The notes beneath the pieces are model-generated. The model was not told where the DNA came from. It saw only the letters and a list, made by a program, of their open reading frames with translations, and ran no database searches. Position numbers and translations under genes: made by a program. A stretch of 6,403 bases of DNA, taken from assembly GCA_030606095.1 (NCBI GenBank), contig JAUWHC010000168.1, positions 1 through 6,403 on the forward strand, written 5' to 3'. Shown here in pieces: positions 5,987 to 6,403 of the stretch (its first letter is position 1; each line of letters begins with the position of its first letter). Source of the DNA: Promethearchaeota archaeon. GTDB lineage: Archaea; Asgardarchaeota; Lokiarchaeia; Sigyniarchaeales; SOKP01.

Positions 5987-5990
5987 GAGG
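5987..5990 (+). promoter_or_regulatory. Ribosome binding site supporting the TTG start of meaB
   Basis: GAGG lies 10 nt before TTG 6001. The nearby ATG at 5991 is in another frame that stops after six codons. The upstream in-frame TGA at 5986-5988 limits how far the gene can extend. Confidence 0.5.
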
Positions 5991-6000
5991 ATGTATCTTA

Positions 6001-6403
6001 TTGACGAATGACGATATTATAGAATCATTAGTTAACAGAATTAAAATGAAAGATAAAATTGCTTTAGCTAGATTGATAACTATTGTTGAAAACGATCCTG
6101 AGAAGGCTTCTAAGATTTTCAAGCATTTTGAAAGTATTAAACACGACTCTTATATTATTGGACTTACAGGTTCTCCTGGCGTTGGAAAGAGCACTTTAAC
6201 TGGGGCTATAGCTCAAAAAATGTTAGATGAAGGAAAAACTATAGGTATTATTTGCGTAGATCCAACGTCTCCTTTTAGTGGAGGTGCTTTTTTAGGGGAT
6301 AGAGTTAGAATGACTAATATTTGCTTACACCCTAACGTTTTCATGCGTAGCCTTGCATCAAGAGGGTATAAAGGAGGAATTTCAAGAGCAGTTTTTGACA
6401 TTA
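6001..6403 (+). CDS. meaB: MeaB/ArgK-type GTPase, cobalamin mutase chaperone, 3' end missing
   Basis: The first 134 residues are present and the gene runs off the window. MeaB (MMAA in humans, once called ArgK) is a cytoplasmic G3E GTPase that gates adenosylcobalamin delivery to the mutase and removes damaged cofactor. The N-terminal helices include ALARLITIVEN (21-31), the usual family lead-in. The Walker A/P-loop is GSPGVGKS (57-64). VDPTSPFSGGAFLGDRVRM (86-104) is the highly conserved MeaB switch block, and FMRSLASRGYKGG (114-126) follows as expected. TTG 6001 is chosen because GAGG precedes it and because starting at ATG 6046 would remove conserved N-terminal sequence. It follows the small subunit by 69 bp on the same strand, which supports a role with this mutase, including its atypical active site. 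The guanine-specificity motif NKxD lies beyond the window. Confidence 0.92.
   Translation, partial: MTNDDIIESLVNRIKMKDKIALARLITIVENDPEKASKIFKHFESIKHDSYIIGLTGSPGVGKSTLTGAIAQKMLDEGKTIGIICVDPTSPFSGGAFLGDRVRMTNICLHPNVFMRSLASRGYKGGISRAVFDI

Noticed and set aside
6213..6401. Minus-strand open frame of 62 codons at the right edge
   Set aside because: It is opposite the conserved MeaB switch block and has no recognisable domain.
1..6403. CRISPR arrays, tRNA or rRNA genes, transposases or attachment sites
   Set aside because: No regularly spaced repeats, no cloverleaf or rRNA-like stretches, and no transposase or integrase motifs were seen on reading both strands; almost all bases are accounted for by protein genes.

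Overview
The window is AT-rich (by eye about one third G+C) with short gaps between genes. It looks archaeal. The cobalamin-dependent acyl-CoA mutase is split into a large catalytic subunit and a small B12 subunit, followed by a MeaB-type GTPase. Ribosome-binding sites are GGTG/GTGAT/GAGG-like, several starts are TTG, and apparent transcript ends are T-tracts without strong GC hairpins. A Lokiarchaeia-like (Asgard) or similar lysine-rich, low-GC archaeon is a plausible source. This is inference: no rRNA or marker gene is present, and some bacteria also carry the split mutase.

Layout. Bases 1-678 (+) hold the 3' part of a metallo-beta-lactamase-fold hydrolase. Bases 746-1306 (+) encode a GNAT acetyltransferase that resembles streptothricin acetyltransferases. 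Facing it on the minus strand is a compact operon read from 3544 down to 1408: ABC-2 type ATPase, membrane permease (4-nt overlap) and a small degenerate cupin (2-nt gap). A 300-bp AT-rich divergent intergenic region (3545-3844) holds an inverted repeat, a likely mutase promoter and a short frame that looks like the leftover N-terminus of an MntP-type manganese exporter. From 3845 rightwards lies the mutase operon: large subunit (3845-5518), B12-binding subunit (5533-5931) and the MeaB-like GTPase (from 6001, running off the window).

How the genes work together. The two mutase subunits should form one adenosylcobalamin radical isomerase, and MeaB should load and protect its cofactor. The ABC pair should form an exporter or membrane-remodelling pump, with the cupin as an accessory or ligand-binding partner. 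The hydrolase and acetyltransferase have no visible link to either operon.

The most interesting point is that the large subunit keeps the general mutase scaffold but lacks residues that define methylmalonyl-CoA mutase. By alignment from memory to the Propionibacterium enzyme, Tyr89 is Phe, Arg207 is absent, and His244 is Asn. It may therefore act on a different acyl-CoA, and a plain 'methylmalonyl-CoA mutase' label could be wrong.
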